Source: Segnochrobactrum spirostomi (GTDB lineage Bacteria; Pseudomonadota; Alphaproteobacteria; Rhizobiales; Segnochrobactraceae). From it: DNA of 64,000 bases. The stretch's first letter is position 1; each line of letters starts with the position of its first letter. Below, one piece after another: positions 26,731 to 36,698 of the stretch. The notes under the pieces were generated by a model. The model did not search any database. It had not been told where the DNA came from and saw only the letters and a list, made by a program, of their open reading frames with translations. A program made the translations under genes and the position numbers. The stretch is from contig NZ_VWNA01000001.1 of NCBI RefSeq assembly GCF_009600605.1, positions 4,073,068 to 4,137,067 on the forward strand, read 5' to 3'.

Positions 26731-26979
26731 ATGGCAGTGGACGTGTCGCTGGGCGAACGCTGGGAGTGTTTTATAGAACGTGCGGTGAGCACCGGACGCT
26801 ATACCTCGGCACGCGAGGTCATTTGCGAGGGGCTTCGGCTGCTCGAACAGCGCGAGACGAAGCTGAAGGCGCTTCGCGAGACGGTGAACGACTCGATCGC
26901 CGGCGGTGAGGGGATCGACGACGGCGCGCTCGATGCCTTTCTGGAGGCGCAAGCTGCGGCGATCGTTCGGCGTGGCTAG
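26731..26979 (+). CDS. ParD/CopG-like type II antitoxin, without a toxin partner
   Basis: An 82-residue protein, MAVDVSLGERWECFIERAVS, then GRYTSAREVICEGLRLLEQRETKLKALRE. This is the ribbon-helix-helix N-terminus with the S-A-R-E-V-I-C-E-G-L-R-L-L-E helix typical of ParD-family antitoxins. The start has GGGGA next to the ATG. A ParE-type toxin would normally overlap the 3' end, but the next gene (anmK, GTG at 26999) begins 19 bases later and belongs to cell-wall recycling. So this is either an orphan antitoxin, a stand-alone RHH regulator, or the remnant of a lost toxin-antitoxin pair. Confidence 0.8.
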   Translation: MAVDVSLGERWECFIERAVSTGRYTSAREVICEGLRLLEQRETKLKALRETVNDSIAGGEGIDDGALDAFLEAQAAAIVRRG

Positions 26980-26998
26980 TCCAATCGGAGTACTGACC

Positions 26999-28135
26999 GT
27001 GACCCAAGCCGTGAACCGTCTCGTGCGCGCCGTCGGGCTGATGAGCGGCACGTCTATGGATGCCGTGGACGTCGCCCTGATCGAAACGGACGGCGAGGGG
27101 ATCGTCCGCCGCCTCGCCGCCGGCGAGCGGCCCTACCGGGACGACGAGCGCGCGGCGATTCGCGCCGCGCTCCCCGTGGCGGCCGGCCTCGCGGATCGGG
27201 CCGCCCGTCCCGACGCGCTCGCCCGGGCGGAGCGGATCGTCACCGAGGTCCACGCCGAGGCGGTCGAGACCTTCCTCGCCGACCACGCCATCGATCCCGC
27301 CACCATCGACGTCGTCGGCTTCCATGGCCAGACCGTCTTCCATGCGCCGGAGCGTGCGCTGACGATCCAGATCGGCGACGGCCCGGCGCTCGCCGCGCGG
27401 CTCGGCATCGATGTCGTCTACGATCTGCGGGCGGCGGACATGCTGGCGGGCGGGCAGGGCGCGCCGCTGGTGCCGGCCTATCACCGGGCGCTGGCGGAGG
27501 CGGCGGGCCTCGATCTTCCCGTCGTGCTCCTCAATCTCGGCGGCGTCGGCAACATCACGTTCGTCGGTGCCGACGGCACCCTGATCGCCTTCGATACGGG
27601 GCCGGCGAACGCCCTCGTCGACGATCTGCTGCTCGAACGGCTCGGACGGCCGATGGACGAAGGCGGCCGCATCGCCGCCGCCGGCCACGTGGATTCAGCC
27701 GCGCTCGCGGCGCTGCTCGACCATCCCTATTTCGCAGCGCCGCTGCCGAAGTCGCTCGACCGCAACGCCTTCTCCCGCGCGCCGGTCGCCGCCTTGTCGA
27801 CGGAAGATGCCGCGGCGACGCTCGTCGCCTTCACCGCCGAGACGGTCGCCGCCGGCCTCCGCCTCGTTCCGCAGGCCCCGAATCGCATCGTCGTGTGCGG
27901 CGGCGGGGCGAGGAACCCGACTTTGCTCGCCGCCGTCGCCGCCGCGACCGGCGTCGCCACGACCACCGCCGACGCGCTCGGCTGGTCCTCGGCGGCGATG
28001 GAGGCGGAGGCGTTCGGCTACCTCGCCGTCCGCTCGCTGAAGGGCCTGCCGCTCACGTTCCCCGGCACCACCGGCGTCGCCGCGCCGACGCTGGGTGGCG
28101 TCCTCGTGCGGACGCCCCGCCGCGCGGCAGCCTGA
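26999..28135 (+). CDS. anmK: Anhydro-N-acetylmuramic acid kinase
   Basis: A 378-residue ASKHA-fold kinase that phosphorylates and opens 1,6-anhydro-MurNAc during peptidoglycan recycling. Phosphate-binding AVGLMSGTSMDAVDVALIET, then VGFHGQTVFHAPE, LNLGGVGNITFVG, FDTGPANALVDDLL and a C-terminal VCGGGARNPTLLAAV are all present. I chose GTG at 26999 (CGGAG nine bases upstream), giving a length close to the family's usual 370. The 31 codons further upstream are open but overlap the antitoxin gene and are not conserved. Followed by a bidirectional terminator. Confidence 0.92.
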   Translation: MTQAVNRLVRAVGLMSGTSMDAVDVALIETDGEGIVRRLAAGERPYRDDERAAIRAALPVAAGLADRAARPDALARAERIVTEVHAEAVETFLADHAIDPATIDVVGFHGQTVFHAPERALTIQIGDGPALAARLGIDVVYDLRAADMLAGGQGAPLVPAYHRALAEAAGLDLPVVLLNLGGVGNITFVGADGTLIAFDTGPANALVDDLLLERLGRPMDEGGRIAAAGHVDSAALAALLDHPYFAAPLPKSLDRNAFSRAPVAALSTEDAAATLVAFTAETVAAGLRLVPQAPNRIVVCGGGARNPTLLAAVAAATGVATTTADALGWSSAAMEAEAFGYLAVRSLKGLPLTFPGTTGVAAPTLGGVLVRTPRRAAA

Positions 28136-28152
28136 CCGGGGCTCGGAAACGA

Positions 28153-28179
28153 AAAAGGCGCCCGCGGGGGGCGCCTTTT
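28153..28179. terminator. Bidirectional terminator between anmK and the leftward hydrolase
   Basis: AAAAGGCGCCC, loop GCGGG, GGGCGCCTTTT: a perfect 11-bp stem with A-tract and T-tract on the two sides, so it works in both directions. It sits between two convergent genes. Confidence 0.85.
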
Positions 28180-28199
28180 GCAGAGGTCTCGGAGAGACG

Positions 28200-28856
28200 T
28201 CAGGCCGCGCTGGTCGCGACGCCGAGCCGCTTGTCGAGATAGCCGGCGCACTCTTCGAGCAGCACGTCGACATGATCCTCGAAGAAGTGGTTCGCGCCCG
28301 GGATCACCTTCTGCTCGATGACGATGCCGCGCTGCGTCTTGAGCTTGTCGACCAGGGTCTGCACGTCCTTCGCCGGCGTCACCTTGTCGATGTCGCCGTG
28401 GACGATCAGGCCCGACGACGGGCAGGGCGCCAGGAACGAGAAATCATAGAGATTCGGCTGCGGGGCGATCGAGATGAAGCCCTCGACCTCCGGCCGCCGC
28501 ATCAGAAGCTGCATGCCGATCCAGGCGCCGAACGAGAAGCCGGCGATCCAGCACGACCGCGCATCCGGGTGCACGGTCTGCACCCAATCGAGCGCCGCCG
28601 CCGCATCGGACAATTCGCCCGAGCCGTGATCGAACGCACCCTGGCTGCGGCCGACGCCGCGGAAATTGAAGCGCAGCACGGCGAAGCCGCGCTTCGCGAA
28701 CATGTAGAAGAGCTGATAGACGACCTGGTTGTTCATCGTGCCGCCGAATTGCGGGTGCGGATGAAGAACGAGGGCGATCGGCGCGTTCCGCTTCTTGGCC
28801 GGCTGGAAACGTCCTTCGATGCGGCCGGCCGGGCCGTTGAAGATGACCTCTGGCAT
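28200..28856 (-). CDS. Alpha/beta-hydrolase of the dienelactone-hydrolase-like group
   Basis: A 218-residue cytoplasmic hydrolase. Opening MPEVIFNGPAGRIEGRFQPA is followed by ALVLHPHPQFGGTMNNQVV (oxyanion region), LRFNFRGVGRSQG, and the nucleophile elbow IAGFSFGAWIGM (Ser). The acid is in VHGDIDKVTPA (Asp) and the His in PGANHFFED. This architecture matches the widespread COG2945-type hydrolases of unknown substrate. ATG at 28856; an AGGAG sits 13 bases upstream, a little far. It is divergent from the SUF operon with 504 bp between. Confidence 0.88.
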   Translation of the reverse strand: MPEVIFNGPAGRIEGRFQPAKKRNAPIALVLHPHPQFGGTMNNQVVYQLFYMFAKRGFAVLRFNFRGVGRSQGAFDHGSGELSDAAAALDWVQTVHPDARSCWIAGFSFGAWIGMQLLMRRPEVEGFISIAPQPNLYDFSFLAPCPSSGLIVHGDIDKVTPAKDVQTLVDKLKTQRGIVIEQKVIPGANHFFEDHVDVLLEECAGYLDKRLGVATSAA

Positions 28857-29054
28857 GGGGGAATGCGCTCTCCTGAAAGTCGATGTTTGGGCGGCGGTCG
28901 CGGCCGGGGCTCGAAGGCAGGACGGATGGCGTTCGGCCGCGGATCGGTCGGCGTCGCCGTGGCCGGTCGAGGCGCCGCCGCGAACCGGTTCGTTCGCGCC
29001 CGGATTCGCTCGCCGGACCGCCTGTCCGGGCCGAACCGCCTCGGCCTCCTCGCC

Positions 29055-29083
29055 TTGACGGAACCTGAGCCGCTCCCTACAAC
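29055..29083 (+). promoter_or_regulatory. Candidate sigma-70 promoter of the SUF operon
   Basis: TTGACG (29055-29060), 17-base spacer, TACAAC (29078-29083). It points to the cysteine desulfurase gene, with a leader of about 270 bases. Confidence 0.5.
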
Positions 29084-29091
29084 CGAGACCG

Positions 29092-29106
29092 TTAGAATAG
29101 TTCGAA
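29092..29106. promoter_or_regulatory. Irr-like iron-control-element candidate
   Basis: TTAGAA-TAG-TTCGAA, an imperfect inverted repeat (5 of 6 pairs). It resembles the iron control element TTTAGAA...TTCTAAA bound by Irr in Rhizobiales. It overlaps the expected transcription start of the SUF promoter, a position for repression. Confidence 0.45.
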
Positions 29107-29360
29107 TGGCCGCCGATTGCACGACGGGCCGCCACGCCCCAGCCCCTTTTGAGAGGGCCGAGGAACGGCGAACCGGACCCTCGGTCGACCGACAGCGGCC
29201 GGTTATCGTCGGCTACGTTTGAATTTGCAAGCGCGACGGGATAGAGCCGGCCTTCGCGCCCAATATGGGGTGCGGTGAGCGGAGCGGGAGTCCTCGGATC
29301 GAGGGCGTCGTGTCCGTGGGGCCGGGATCCGGCGGGCCGAGTGCGGTGGAGAGAGACGGG

Positions 29361-30524
29361 GTGTCGGGCGAACGCGCCTTCCTGGACTGGAACGCCGGTG
29401 CCCCGATGGGCGCCGCGGCGCGTGCTGCCCTCGTGTCTGCCCTCGATCGCGTCGGCAACGCCTCGTCCGTTCATGCCGAAGGGCGTGCCGCCCGCAATCT
29501 CGTCGAAGGTGCGCGCCGCTCGGTCGCCGCGCTCGTCGGGGCCGATCCCGAGCGTGTCCTCTTCACGAGCGGTGGCACCGAGGCCAACGCCACCGCGCTC
29601 ACGCCGGATCATAAGGTCGGCGGCAAGCCCTTCCGCGCGCGCCGCCTGTTCGTCTCCGCGGTCGAGCACCCGTCGGTGCTCGCCGGTGGCCGCTTCGCGG
29701 CGGAGGATGTCGAGACGCTTCCCGTCGACGGCGCCGGTCGGCTCGATCTCGCCGCGCTGGAGCGTCGGCTCGCGGCGTTCGGCGGCGATGTCCTCGTCTC
29801 GGTGATGGCGGCGAACAACGAGACCGGCGTGATCGAGCCCGTCGCCGAGGCGGCCGCCCTGGTCAAGGCCGCCGGCGGACTCTTCCACGTCGACGCAGTG
29901 CAGGCGGTCGGAAAGATCCCCGTGTCCGCTGCCGCGATCGGCGCGGATTATCTCACGGTCTCGGCGCACAAGATCGGCGGCCCCCAGGGCGTCGGCGCGC
30001 TCGTGCTCGCCGCGCCCGATACGGAGCCCGCGGCGCTCCTCACCGGCGGCGGACAGGAGCGGCGCCGTCGGGCGGGCACCGAACCCGTCGCGCTGATCGG
30101 CGCCTTCGGTGCGGCGGCGGCGGAAATCGCCGAGCATGTCGCGGACGGCAGGGCAGTTCGTCGTCTCAGGGACTGGCTTGAAGGGCGATTGGACCTTATC
30201 TGTCCTGCGACGGTGATCTTCGGGCGCGAGGCCGTGCGGCTGCCGGGCACCGTGAGCTTCGCGGTCGAAGGCGTCAGTGCCGAAACGGCCATGATCGCCC
30301 TCGATCTCGCCGGTGTGGCGGTGTCGTCGGGCTCGGCCTGTTCGTCGGGAAAGGTGCTGCCCTCTCACGTGCTCGCGGCGATGGGCGTCGACCCGGCGCT
30401 CGCGAAAGGCGCGATCCGGGTGAGCTTCGGGTGGTCCACGACGGAGGGCGATCTCGCCCGGTTCGTCGAAGCCTGGACCCGTCTCGTCGAGCGGCTCGGG
30501 GTGAGGGCGCGACACGCGGCGTGA
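29361..30524 (+). CDS. Cysteine desulfurase, NifS/IscS-like
   Basis: A 387-residue PLP enzyme of class V aminotransferase fold that takes sulfur from cysteine. [13 protein letters not shown] (N-terminal), [40 protein letters not shown], the PLP lysine in [14 protein letters not shown], and the active-site cysteine in [17 protein letters not shown] are all visible. GTG at 29361 is chosen because a GGAGAGA site precedes it. It is a second desulfurase alongside SufS, placed at the head of the SUF operon as in other Hyphomicrobiales. Confidence 0.9.
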   Translation: MSGERAFLDWNAGAPMGAAARAALVSALDRVGNASSVHAEGRAARNLVEGARRSVAALVGADPERVLFTSGGTEANATALTPDHKVGGKPFRARRLFVSAVEHPSVLAGGRFAAEDVETLPVDGAGRLDLAALERRLAAFGGDVLVSVMAANNETGVIEPVAEAAALVKAAGGLFHVDAVQAVGKIPVSAAAIGADYLTVSAHKIGGPQGVGALVLAAPDTEPAALLTGGGQERRRRAGTEPVALIGAFGAAAAEIAEHVADGRAVRRLRDWLEGRLDLICPATVIFGREAVRLPGTVSFAVEGVSAETAMIALDLAGVAVSSGSACSSGKVLPSHVLAAMGVDPALAKGAIRVSFGWSTTEGDLARFVEAWTRLVERLGVRARHAA

Positions 30525-30699
30525 GCGCCACGGAAATCGGGCGGTGCGAACCGTCGGACGGAACGACGCGGCGCAAGCCGCAAGGAAGAGGCGGAACGCC
30601 CCCGAGCGACCGGGGCGCATCGCGACGGATCGGAGAGGTCGCCGTTTTTCAGGGCTTCTGCACCCGCGGTCCTTGAAACCGCTGTGGATGGAGAGAGCG

Positions 30700-32175
<1,476 letters not shown>

Positions 32176-32293
32176 TCGTCGCCCCGGGCCGGTCTCCGGC
32201 CCCTTCATCGCAGACTCTTGCGGCCGGCGCGGCGCCGCCCCTCTCGCAGGACGCGGCGCCCCGGCCCCGACATCAGGACAAGGACGCAACACC

Positions 32294-33058
32294 ATGCTCG
32301 AGATCCGCAACCTCCACGCCTCCGTGGACGACCGCGAGATCCTGAAAGGCCTCGATCTCACCGTGCCCGCGGGCGAGGTGCACGCCATCATGGGGCCGAA
32401 CGGCTCCGGCAAGTCGACGCTCTCCCACGTGCTCGCCGGTCGCGACGATTACGAGGTGACGGACGGTACCGTCCTCCTCGACGGTCAGGACATCCTCGCG
32501 CTCGCGCCCGAGGAGCGCGCGGCGGCCGGCATCTTCCTCGCCCTGCAATATCCGATCGAAATCCCGGGCGTCTCCAACATGACGTTCCTGAAGACCGCGC
32601 TCGGCGCCCAGCGCAAGGCGCGCGGCGAGGCGGAGCTCAGCACCGCCGAGTTCATCAAGCGCGTCAAGGCGGCCTCCGAAAAGCTTGGCATCTCTCAGGA
32701 TATGCTGAAGCGCGGCGTCAATGTCGGGTTCTCCGGCGGCGAGAAGAAGCGCAACGAGATCCTTCAGATGGCGGTGCTGGAGCCGCGCCTCGCGGTGCTC
32801 GACGAGACCGATTCCGGCCTCGACATCGACGCCCTGCGCATCGTCGCGGACGGCGTCAACGCCCTGCGCGCGCCGGACCGGGCGATGCTCGTCATCACCC
32901 ATTATCAGCGCCTGCTCGACTACATCGTGCCGGACGTGATCCACGTCCTCGCGGGTGGCCGCATCGTCAAGACCGGCGGGCGCGAACTCGCGCTCGAGCT
33001 CGAAGCCCGCGGCTATGCCGAATATGTCGGCGGCGAGCCGGCCGGGCGGGCGGCGTGA
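32294..33058 (+). CDS. sufC: Fe-S cluster assembly ATPase SufC
   Basis: A 254-residue soluble ABC ATPase. Walker A GPNGSGKSTLSHVL, signature GFSGGEKKRNEILQMA, Walker B LAVLDETDSGLDID, and H-loop VITHYQRLLDYIVPD. The ETDSGLD Walker B extension is characteristic of SufC. It drives conformational change in SufB-SufD during cluster assembly. ATG 32294; 118 bp after sufB and 14 bp before sufD. Confidence 0.95.
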   Translation: MLEIRNLHASVDDREILKGLDLTVPAGEVHAIMGPNGSGKSTLSHVLAGRDDYEVTDGTVLLDGQDILALAPEERAAAGIFLALQYPIEIPGVSNMTFLKTALGAQRKARGEAELSTAEFIKRVKAASEKLGISQDMLKRGVNVGFSGGEKKRNEILQMAVLEPRLAVLDETDSGLDIDALRIVADGVNALRAPDRAMLVITHYQRLLDYIVPDVIHVLAGGRIVKTGGRELALELEARGYAEYVGGEPAGRAA

Positions 33059-33072
33059 GCGGAGGGATCGCC

Positions 33073-34416
33073 ATGAGCATCGAGCCGCGCCGTGTGGTGA
33101 CGGCGGCCGAGAGCGAGATCGCATCCCGCTTCGCCGCGCGCGTCGCCGAGGAACCGGCGGCGATCACCCGCCGCCGCGAGGCCGCCATCGCGGCGCTCGC
33201 CCGCGACGGCCTGCCGAACCGGCGGGTCGAGGCCTATCGCTACACCGACCTGAAGGCCGCGGTCCGCGCCTTCCATCCTGCCGCCGCGCCGGCCGACGCG
33301 GCGCAGGCCGAGACCGCGTTCGCCCGCGCCTTCGCTGGGCTCTCCGCGCTCGACCACCGTATCGTCTTCGTCGATGGCCATTACAGCCCGGCGCTGTCCC
33401 GGCTCGCGACCCTCGACGGGGCCGTGACTGTGTCGCCGCTCGCGCCGGACCTGTTGGCGGATTCGCCCCATGCCCAGGCGGTCGGCCATCTCGCCGACGG
33501 CGTCGCCGCGGACCCGGTCGTCGCCCTCAACACCGCCTTCTTCGGCGACGGCACGGTGATCCACGTCGCCCCGGACGCGACGATCGCCAAGACCGTCGCC
33601 ATCGTCCACATCGCGACCGGCAGCGCGCCGGCCTCGACCCACGTCCGCCACGTCGTCACCATCGGCCGCGGCGCCACCGTGCGTTTCTTCGAACAGCATG
33701 CCGGCGCGGAAGCCGCCGAACGGCAGTCGAACACGGTCGTCGAGCTCGACATCGGCCCGCGGGCACAGGTCGCCTGGGCGCGGCTCCAGGAGGAGGGGCT
33801 TTCGTCCCTCCATCTCGGCTCGCTCGTCGTCCGCCTCGGCGAGGCCGCCGAATTCGACCACCTTTCCGTGGTGTTCGGCGCCGGCCTGTCGCGCCATCAG
33901 GGCTTCGTCACCTTCGCCGGGCCGCATGCCCGCGCCGGCTTCGAGACCGTGACGCTGATCGACGGACGCCGTCAGGCCGACGCGACGCTCGTCGTCAACC
34001 ACGCGGTGCCGGACTGCGTCAGCCGCGAGCGCTTCCGCGCCGTCATCGACGACGAGGCGCGTTCGATCGTCCAGGGCCGCATCAACGTCGCGCCCCAGGC
34101 CCAGCGCACCGACGGGCGGATGATGACCCAAGCCCTCGTCATCGGCGAGGGGGCGGAATCGATCAACAAGCCCGAGCTCGAGATCTTCGCCGACGACGTC
34201 CAGTGCGCCCACGGCGCCACCTCCGGCCGGCTCGATCCGCAGGCGGTGTTCTATCTGCGCTCCCGCGGCCTGCCGCGGCGCGAGGCGGAGGCGCTGCTCG
34301 TCGAGGCCTTCCTCGCCGAGGCCCTGGTCGCCTTCCCGGACGAGGCGCTGGCCGAGGCCCTCGCCGAGCGCCTGCGCGCCCGGCTCGCGGCCCGCGGGGC
34401 GGAGGTCGCCGCATGA
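33073..34416 (+). CDS. sufD: Fe-S cluster assembly protein SufD
   Basis: A 447-residue paralogue of SufB. It has the helical N-terminus (REAAIAALARDGLPNRRVEAYRYTDL) and then the right-handed beta-helix core, with VNHAVPDCVSRERFRAVIDD. It ends with CAHGATSGRLDPQAVFYLRSRGL (the conserved His). ATG 33073 follows GGAGGGATC. The stop overlaps the sufS start by 4 bp (ATGA). Confidence 0.95.
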   Translation: MSIEPRRVVTAAESEIASRFAARVAEEPAAITRRREAAIAALARDGLPNRRVEAYRYTDLKAAVRAFHPAAAPADAAQAETAFARAFAGLSALDHRIVFVDGHYSPALSRLATLDGAVTVSPLAPDLLADSPHAQAVGHLADGVAADPVVALNTAFFGDGTVIHVAPDATIAKTVAIVHIATGSAPASTHVRHVVTIGRGATVRFFEQHAGAEAAERQSNTVVELDIGPRAQVAWARLQEEGLSSLHLGSLVVRLGEAAEFDHLSVVFGAGLSRHQGFVTFAGPHARAGFETVTLIDGRRQADATLVVNHAVPDCVSRERFRAVIDDEARSIVQGRINVAPQAQRTDGRMMTQALVIGEGAESINKPELEIFADDVQCAHGATSGRLDPQAVFYLRSRGLPRREAEALLVEAFLAEALVAFPDEALAEALAERLRARLAARGAEVAA

Positions 34417-35669
34417 ACGCGCCCGTGAGCGCCGAGCCCCGTACCGTCCGTCCGTTCGACGTCGCGAGCGTGCGCGAGGATTTCCCGATCCTCGCCCGCG
34501 AGGTCTACGGCAAGCCGCTCGTCTATCTCGACAACGGCGCCTCGGCCCAGAAGCCGCGCGCCATGCTCGACCGGATGATGCGCGCCTACACGGAGGAATA
34601 TGCCAACGTCCACCGCGGCCTGCATTTCCTCTCGAATGCCGCGACGGACGCCTACGAACACGCCCGCGAGGCGGTGCGCCGCTTCCTCGGCGCCGGCTCC
34701 ACCGAGGAGATCGTGTTCACCCGCTCGGCGACCGAGGCGATCAACCTGGTCGCGTCGAGCTTCGGCGGCATGGTGATCGGGGAGGGCGACGAGATCGTCA
34801 TCTCCGACATGGAGCACCATTCGAACATCGTGCCCTGGCACTTCCACCGTGAGCGCCGCGGTGCGGTGATCAAGTGGGCGCCGGTCGGCGACGACGGCAG
34901 CTTCGACCTCGCCGCCTTCGAGGCCCTGATCGGCCCGCGCACAAAGATGGTCGCGCTGACCCACATGTCGAACGTCACCGGCACGGTCACGCCGGTTGCC
35001 GAGGTGGTCCGTATCGCCCATGCTCACGGCGTGCCGGTGCTGATCGACGGCAGCCAGGGCGCGGTCCACCTGCCGATCGACGTGCGCGCCCTCGACGTCG
35101 ATTTCTACGTCTTCACCGGCCACAAGCTCTATGGGCCGACCGGCATCGGCGTGCTCTACGCCAAGCGCCGCCATCTCGAGGCGATGCCGCCTTATCAGGG
35201 CGGCGGCGAAATGATCGCGACCGTCAGCCGCGAGGTCGTCACCTACGGCGACCCGCCGTTCAAGTTCGAAGCCGGCACGCCCGCGATCGCCGAGGCGATC
35301 GGGCTCGGCGCGGCGATCGAATATCTCGAAAGCTTCGACCGCGCCGCCCTGCTCGCCCACGAGGAGCGGCTGCGCGATTATGCCCACGAGCGCTTGTCGA
35401 AGCTGAACTTCGTGCGCATCTACGGGCAGGCGCCGGGCAAGGGCGCGATCGTGTCGTTCACGATCGAGGGCGCTCACGCCCACGATGTCGCGACCGTGCT
35501 CGACCGCGAGGGCGTCGCGGTCCGTGCCGGCACGCACTGCGCCATTCCGCTGTTGGAGCGCTTCGGGGTGACGGCGACCTGCCGCGCCTCCTTCGCGCTC
35601 TACAACACGGTGGAGGAGGTCGATCGCCTCGCCGAGGCGATCGAAAAGGCCCACCGCTTCTTCAGGTGA
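34413..35669 (+). CDS. sufS: Cysteine desulfurase SufS
   Basis: A 418-residue group II desulfurase. YLDNGASAQKPRAMLDRM, RSATEAINLVASSFG, DMEHHSNIVPWHF, IDGSQGAVHLPIDV, the PLP-lysine in FTGHKLYGPTGIGVLY, and active-site cysteine in RAGTHCAIPLLERFG are present. The group II type has the short active-site loop and normally needs SufE or SufU as sulfur acceptor; neither is encoded in this window. Start overlaps sufD by 4 bp. Confidence 0.95.
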   Translation: MNAPVSAEPRTVRPFDVASVREDFPILAREVYGKPLVYLDNGASAQKPRAMLDRMMRAYTEEYANVHRGLHFLSNAATDAYEHAREAVRRFLGAGSTEEIVFTRSATEAINLVASSFGGMVIGEGDEIVISDMEHHSNIVPWHFHRERRGAVIKWAPVGDDGSFDLAAFEALIGPRTKMVALTHMSNVTGTVTPVAEVVRIAHAHGVPVLIDGSQGAVHLPIDVRALDVDFYVFTGHKLYGPTGIGVLYAKRRHLEAMPPYQGGGEMIATVSREVVTYGDPPFKFEAGTPAIAEAIGLGAAIEYLESFDRAALLAHEERLRDYAHERLSKLNFVRIYGQAPGKGAIVSFTIEGAHAHDVATVLDREGVAVRAGTHCAIPLLERFGVTATCRASFALYNTVEEVDRLAEAIEKAHRFFR

Positions 35670-35681
35670 CGGGTGAGTAGC

Positions 35682-36158
35682 ATGGAAGAGGCTCCGATCG
35701 TCCACGCGCCCGAGCCAGACGCGCCCGAGACCGACGCACGCCCGCTCGCCGCGGCCGTCGCGCCCGACGGCGGGACCGCGCCTGCGGCGGAGGCCGCCCT
35801 GGCGGGCGACGGCGAGGCTGCGCCGCGCACGTCCGCTTTGCCGCCCGAGGAGGTCGAGCGGCTGACCGACGACATCATCGCCGCGCTCAAGACGGTCTAC
35901 GACCCCGAGATCCCGGCGGACATCTACGAGCTCGGCCTGATCTACAAGGTCGATATCGAGGACGACCGCTCGGTGAAGATCGACATGACGCTGACCGCGC
36001 CGGGCTGCCCGGTCGCCGGCGAGATGCCGGGCTGGGTGCAGAACGCGGTCGGCTCGGTTGACGGCGTCGGCGACGTCGAGGTCAAGATGGTGTTCGATCC
36101 GCCCTGGGACCCGAGCCGCATGTCCGAAGAGGCGAAGGTCGCGCTGAACTGGTATTGA
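35682..36158 (+). CDS. sufT: SUF-system protein SufT (DUF59/MIP18 family)
   Basis: A 158-residue protein with an N-terminal Ala/Pro/Asp-rich low-complexity stretch (about 50 residues) and a DUF59 domain: DDIIAALKTVYDPEIPADIYELGLIYKVDI, with the motif DPEIP-DIYELGL and TLTAPGCPVAGEMPGWV (Cys). It assists Fe-S cluster maturation. ATG at 35682 has GGGTGAG just upstream; a GTG three codons earlier is possible. It is 12 bp after sufS, so co-transcribed. Confidence 0.9.
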   Translation: MEEAPIVHAPEPDAPETDARPLAAAVAPDGGTAPAAEAALAGDGEAAPRTSALPPEEVERLTDDIIAALKTVYDPEIPADIYELGLIYKVDIEDDRSVKIDMTLTAPGCPVAGEMPGWVQNAVGSVDGVGDVEVKMVFDPPWDPSRMSEEAKVALNWY

Positions 36159-36262
36159 GAGGCATTCGCGGGGGTTCGGTGGCGTGGTAGGGTTGCCACG
36201 GACGGCTGAGCTTTGCGGGTGAGGGTGACGCCGCAGCGGTCGGCGGTCCGGCTCCCCACTCT

Positions 36263-36295
36263 CCGCGTCATCGCCCGGCTTGTCCGGGCGATCTC
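36263..36295 (+). repeat. Palindromic repeat, family B (copy 1)
   Basis: 33 bp exactly repeated at 36547-36579. The core is CGTCATCGCCCGGCTTGTCC then GGGCGATCTC; ATCGCCCGG pairs with CCGGGCGAT around CTTGT. Confidence 0.75.
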
Positions 36296-36320
36296 GGGCG
36301 GAGGGCGCGGTGCGTGTGGC

Positions 36321-36352
36321 TGGATCCCCCGGACGAGCCGGGGGATGACGAC
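36321..36352 (-). repeat. Palindromic repeat, family B (diverged, inverted)
   Basis: On the minus strand its core is ATCCCCCGGCTCGTCCGGGGGAT. Compared with copy 1 both arms changed in step (G to C and C to G), so the hairpin is kept. Confidence 0.65.
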
Positions 36353-36459
36353 GGAGAGGGATCGAGCGAGGCGGCGTCGCCGTCCAGCAAGGGGCGAGGC
36401 GAGCGGTCGAGGGGCATGCCGTGAAGTCCGGCGCCGTCTTGCTTCCCCGCCCGCAGTGG

Positions 36460-36497
36460 TCATTGCCGGCCTTGTGCCGGCAACCCAGGGGCGGCAC
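36460..36497 (-). repeat. Dispersed repeat, family A (copy 2)
   Basis: Hairpin TTGCCGGC-cttgt-GCCGGCAA followed by CCCAGGGGCGGCAC. It matches the 25210-25252 copy on the opposite strand over about 40 bases with few differences. Confidence 0.6.
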
Positions 36498-36546
36498 GGT
36501 CGTGGTACGCGGCCATCGCCCCTAAGGGGGCGGGGCGTCGAGCCCA

Positions 36547-36579
36547 CCGCGTCATCGCCCGGCTTGTCCGGGCGATCTC
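36547..36579 (+). repeat. Palindromic repeat, family B (copy 2)
   Basis: Identical over 33 bases to 36263-36295, 284 bp away in the same orientation. Confidence 0.75.
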
Positions 36580-36698
36580 CAGCGGCAGGCGGCGCCGGTG
36601 GCGAGAACGTGCGGGACGGCTTGCGGCCGATCCTGCGGTACGATGTTGCGAGGCGGGGCGGCCGGGTGGCCGGCCGCGTCAGAAGAGGACGTGTTGCG

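Larger units (their letters stand above)
28857..29360. other. Intergenic region upstream of the SUF operon
   Basis: About 500 bp between the divergent hydrolase and the first SUF gene. I see a sigma-70-like promoter at 29055-29083 and an Irr-like box at 29092-29106 on the SUF side. No convincing gene lies here; open frames in it are antisense or non-conserved. Confidence 0.6.
36159..36698. repeat. Repeat-rich intergenic region between sufT and sufA
   Basis: 540 bp with no supportable gene. It contains at least four hairpin repeats: two identical copies of family B (36263-36295 and 36547-36579), a diverged inverted family B copy (36321-36352), and a family A copy (36460-36497). These likely form RNA hairpins within the SUF transcript and could attenuate or process it. 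Confidence 0.7.

Noticed and set aside
28857..30620. Upstream extension of the hydrolase frame through the SUF promoter and cysteine desulfurase gene
   Set aside because: The hydrolase homology begins at the ATG at 28856; the extension is antisense to the desulfurase gene.
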